This document shows, one piece after another, positions 6,043 to 8,315 of a DNA stretch of 8,315 nucleotides. The notes below the pieces were generated by a model. It ran no database searches. It saw only the letters and a program-made list of their open reading frames with translations, and was not told the origin of the DNA. The DNA is taken from contig NZ_JIBO01000010.1 of the NCBI RefSeq assembly GCF_000688655.1, positions 220,824 to 229,138 of the forward strand. The letters are read 5' to 3'. Origin of the DNA: Lonsdalea quercina subsp. quercina (GTDB lineage Bacteria; Pseudomonadota; Gammaproteobacteria; Enterobacterales; Enterobacteriaceae). The translations under genes and the position numbers were made by a program. The stretch's first letter is position 1. Each line of letters starts with the position of its first letter.

Positions 6043-7407
6043 ATGAGTACGACAGATGATTCATATATCGCTGTAAAGGATAAAATCTCTGTGAAGCGTT
6101 CGCTTAAAGAAAAATGGTGGTATGTACTGGATACATACAAAATTGGTATTATTCCTCTGCCGCTATTCCTTCTGATCGGTCTATTAATCGGGCTTGACTG
6201 TCTGGACGGCAAACTGCCCAGCGACATCGTCGTCATGGTAGCGACGATGGCCTTTTTCGGTTTTGCCTGCGGGGAATTCGGCAAGCGTTTGCCGATTATT
6301 GGAAAAATGGGGGCAGCGGCCATTTGCGCTACCTTTATTCCCTCCGCGCTAGTGTATTATGGGTTGCTGCCTAAGGTCGTGGTCGACTCTACCACCCTGT
6401 TCTATAAGTCCACCAACATCCTTTATCTCTACATTTGCTGCATTATCGTCGGCAGCATCATGAGTATGAATCGGGACACATTAATCCAAGGCTTCATCAG
6501 GATTTTCTTTCCCATGCTGTGTGGCGAAATTGTGGGGATGTTGGTCGGCGTCGGCGTCGGGGTCGCGTTGGGCCTGGATCCATTCCAGGTGTTCTTCTTC
6601 CTGGTGCTGCCCATCATGGCGGGGGGCGTGGGCGAAGGGGCGATACCGCTTTCCATCGGCTACGCGACCCTGCTGCATATGGACCAGGGCGTGGCGCTGG
6701 GAAGAATATTGCCCATCGTCATGCTGGGTGGTCTGACCGCTATCCTGCTGGCGGGGATGCTCAATCAGCTCGGCAAGCGTTATCCGCACCTGACCGGCGA
6801 AGGGGAACTCCTGCCGGGCAAATCGAACGATGACAAGAAGACGACGGCGTTGTCGGCCGAACTGAGTGGCAAAATCGATGTGACCGCGCTGGCCGCAGGC
6901 GCCTTACTGGCCATCATGCTCTATATGGTGGGCATGCTGGGTCATAAATACATTGGTCTGCCCGCGCCGGTTGGCATGCTGTTTGCTGCGGTGTTGGTAA
7001 AGTTAGCGCATGGCGTTTCGCCGCGGATTCGGGAAGGATCGCAGGTGGTTTACAAATTCTTTCAGACGTCTGTGACCTATCCCATTCTGTTTGCCGTGGG
7101 CGTCGCGATTACGCCGTGGGAAGAGTTGGTGCATGCTTTCACCATCACAAACCTGATCGTCATCGTCACCACGGTGGTCACGTTGGTTGCGACCGGATTT
7201 TTCGTCGGCAAAAAAATCGGCATGTACCCCATTGATGTCGCGATTGTTTCGTGTTGCCAGAGTGGGCAGGGCGGGACCGGCGATGTGGCCATCCTGACCT
7301 CCGGCAATCGCATGGTGCTAATGCCTTTCGCCCAGATTGCGACCCGCATTGGCGGTGCAATCAATGTTTCCGTGGCGTTACTGGTCCTCGGGAACTTCCT
7401 GATTTAA
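6043..7407 (+). CDS. 2-hydroxycarboxylate transporter family protein (CitS/CimH/MaeN type)
   Basis: This 454-aa polytopic inner-membrane secondary transporter belongs to the 2HCT family, whose members import citrate, malate or related 2-hydroxycarboxylates, usually with Na+ or H+. Both family GGxG re-entrant loop motifs are present: AGGVGEGAIPLS (GGVG 194-197) and SGQGGTGDVAIL (GGTG 410-413). The signature NRMVLMPFAQIATRIGGA contains Arg435, equivalent to the carboxylate-binding Arg428 of Klebsiella CitS as I recall it. Some 11-12 hydrophobic segments surround a charged central cytoplasmic loop (about 244-278, GKRYPHL...DDKK). The length fits CitS (about 446 aa). The first residues (to about 35) are hydrophilic, as in the family. 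It diverges from the CitA/B-like operon and precedes an FAH-superfamily gene by 58 nt without a visible terminator, so they are probably co-transcribed. Citrate versus malate specificity cannot be assigned from sequence. Confidence 0.94.
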   Translation: MSTTDDSYIAVKDKISVKRSLKEKWWYVLDTYKIGIIPLPLFLLIGLLIGLDCLDGKLPSDIVVMVATMAFFGFACGEFGKRLPIIGKMGAAAICATFIPSALVYYGLLPKVVVDSTTLFYKSTNILYLYICCIIVGSIMSMNRDTLIQGFIRIFFPMLCGEIVGMLVGVGVGVALGLDPFQVFFFLVLPIMAGGVGEGAIPLSIGYATLLHMDQGVALGRILPIVMLGGLTAILLAGMLNQLGKRYPHLTGEGELLPGKSNDDKKTTALSAELSGKIDVTALAAGALLAIMLYMVGMLGHKYIGLPAPVGMLFAAVLVKLAHGVSPRIREGSQVVYKFFQTSVTYPILFAVGVAITPWEELVHAFTITNLIVIVTTVVTLVATGFFVGKKIGMYPIDVAIVSCCQSGQGGTGDVAILTSGNRMVLMPFAQIATRIGGAINVSVALLVLGNFLI

Positions 7408-7465
7408 TTCAGTACGACAGTAAAGCAGTGAATCAGCATAGGTCATTTTTAATACGGGAATCATT

Positions 7466-8315
7466 ATGAAACTTGCAAGCTACCGCCACAACGGAAAAGA
7501 CAGCTACGGCATCTATACACCGGCTGGCTTTATTGACCTGCGCAGCAGATTGGGTCAGCGTTATCCGGATTTGAAAGCATTGCTGGCGGGAGACGGCTTG
7601 GCGGCGGCGAAAGCCCTGGTCGATGAAGCGCCGGATGTGGCGGAGTCGGATGTCACTTTCTTACCGGTCATCGTTAATCCTGGGAAAATTTTGTGCGTCG
7701 GCATGAATTACGCGGATAAACGCAAAGAATTTGATCAAGTCGACCCGGCGCCGACGTTGTTCGTACGCTTTGCCGACTCTCAGACCGGGCACATGACCGA
7801 TGTGCTGAAACCCCAGTTCACGGACGAATTCGACTACGAAGGCGAGCTGGCGGTGGTCATCGGTCGCCGCGGACAGAACATCTCGCGCGAAGACGCCTTA
7901 TCGTTTGTTGCGGGATACAGCTGCTACATGGACGGCTCCGTACGAGACTGGCAGCATAGCTGGTTCACCGCCGGCAAAAACTGGCCGAAAACCGGTGCGT
8001 TTGGCCCTTACCTGACGACGAGCGATGAGATCCCCGACCCGCAGGTGCTGAATATTCACACCTATCTCAACGGCAGCCAGGTGCAGGACGATAACACCCG
8101 CAACATGGTGCACAAGGTGCCGGAGCTGATTGAGTACATCAGCACCTTTACCTCGTTGGCGCCGGGCGATGTCATCATCACCGGGTCTCCGGGCGGCGTA
8201 GGTAAAAAACGTCATCCGCCGCTGTTTATGCGCCCCGGCGATCGCATCGAGGTCGACATCGAACATCTTGGTCGGCTGAGCAATACCATCGCCGAGGCCA
8301 AAAGCCGCATCGAAG
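7466..8315 (+). CDS. Fumarylacetoacetate hydrolase (FAH) superfamily enzyme (partial at right edge)
   Basis: 283 codons are visible (MKLASYRHNGKDSYGIYTPAG...), with no stop before the edge. The end (GDRIEVDIEHLGRLSNTIAE) is the usual last strand of the family, so only a few residues are probably missing. Family marks are the N-terminal ILCVGMNY segment (75-82), metal-ligand acids in FDYEGELAVVIGR (Glu125, Glu127) and YMDGSVRDWQ (Asp156), Lys171 in FTAGKNW, GPYLTTSDEIPDP, and PGDVIITGSPGGVG (233-246). The superfamily includes hydrolases, hydratases, decarboxylases and oxaloacetate tautomerases acting on 2-oxo-acids with Mg2+ or Mn2+. The usual His-x-x-Glu pair after NYxD is here Lys85-Glu88, suggesting a subfamily that differs in chemistry. 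The ATG has a GGGAA ribosome site 5 nt upstream. Its position after a 2-hydroxycarboxylate transporter suggests it acts on the imported acid or a 2-oxo product; the exact reaction is unknown. Confidence 0.9.
   Translation, partial: MKLASYRHNGKDSYGIYTPAGFIDLRSRLGQRYPDLKALLAGDGLAAAKALVDEAPDVAESDVTFLPVIVNPGKILCVGMNYADKRKEFDQVDPAPTLFVRFADSQTGHMTDVLKPQFTDEFDYEGELAVVIGRRGQNISREDALSFVAGYSCYMDGSVRDWQHSWFTAGKNWPKTGAFGPYLTTSDEIPDPQVLNIHTYLNGSQVQDDNTRNMVHKVPELIEYISTFTSLAPGDVIITGSPGGVGKKRHPPLFMRPGDRIEVDIEHLGRLSNTIAEAKSRIE

Noticed and set aside
7898..8266. Minus-strand open frame opposite the FAH-family gene (122 codons)
   Set aside because: It is a shadow of the plus-strand gene, whose frame carries intact family motifs.
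1..8315. CRISPR arrays, insertion sequences, tRNA genes and phage genes
   Set aside because: No regularly spaced repeats, transposase-like products, terminal inverted repeats or tRNA-like folds were seen on either strand.

Overview
The window looks like chromosomal DNA of an enterobacterium (Enterobacterales, gamma-Proteobacteria). HisG, HisD and YeeZ resemble the Escherichia coli/Salmonella proteins closely as I remember them. The his attenuator leader has the enteric layout, and hisG-hisL next to a divergent yeeZ is the E. coli arrangement. The moderately GC-rich genes and the added citrate/dicarboxylate-type locus would suit a plant-associated genus such as Brenneria, Dickeya, Pectobacterium or a relative. 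That genus guess is inference.

Left part (1-2330, minus strand): the start of the histidine biosynthesis operon. Reading leftwards from about 2326 there is a his-type promoter, a 15-residue leader peptide with six consecutive His codons (hisL), the alternative attenuator stems and a Rho-independent terminator with seven U residues. Then come complete hisG (299 aa) and hisD, which runs off the left edge lacking roughly its last 60 residues.

Middle (2421-3245, plus strand): yeeZ, a complete 274-aa NAD(P)-binding Rossmann protein divergent from the his operon. It converges tail to tail on the next operon with a 10-bp gap.

Right part (3256-8315): a complete sensing, uptake and metabolism locus. 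A CitA/DcuS-type membrane sensor kinase (547 aa) and its CitB/DcuR-type response regulator (241 aa) form a minus-strand operon with an 11-nt overlap. They diverge, across a 428-bp AT-rich regulatory region, from a 2-hydroxycarboxylate transporter (CitS/CimH/MaeN family, 454 aa), followed 58 nt later by a fumarylacetoacetate-hydrolase-superfamily enzyme cut by the right edge. The likely logic is that the kinase senses an external hydroxy-carboxylate (citrate or a C4-dicarboxylate), the regulator activates the divergent promoter, the transporter imports the compound and the FAH-fold enzyme processes it or a derived 2-oxo-acid. No citrate lyase or oxaloacetate decarboxylase genes are visible.

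Points of most interest: (i) the pairing of a CitAB-like system and a 2HCT transporter with an FAH-fold enzyme; (ii) an Arg-to-His change at a usually conserved ligand-binding position of the sensor; (iii) Lys in place of His at the usual His-Glu position of the FAH-fold enzyme; (iv) a CRP-like site centred exactly 41.5 bp upstream of the start predicted from a good -10 box before the transporter; (v) an anti-Shine-Dalgarno sequence and a six-codon mini-ORF just ahead of the transporter start.
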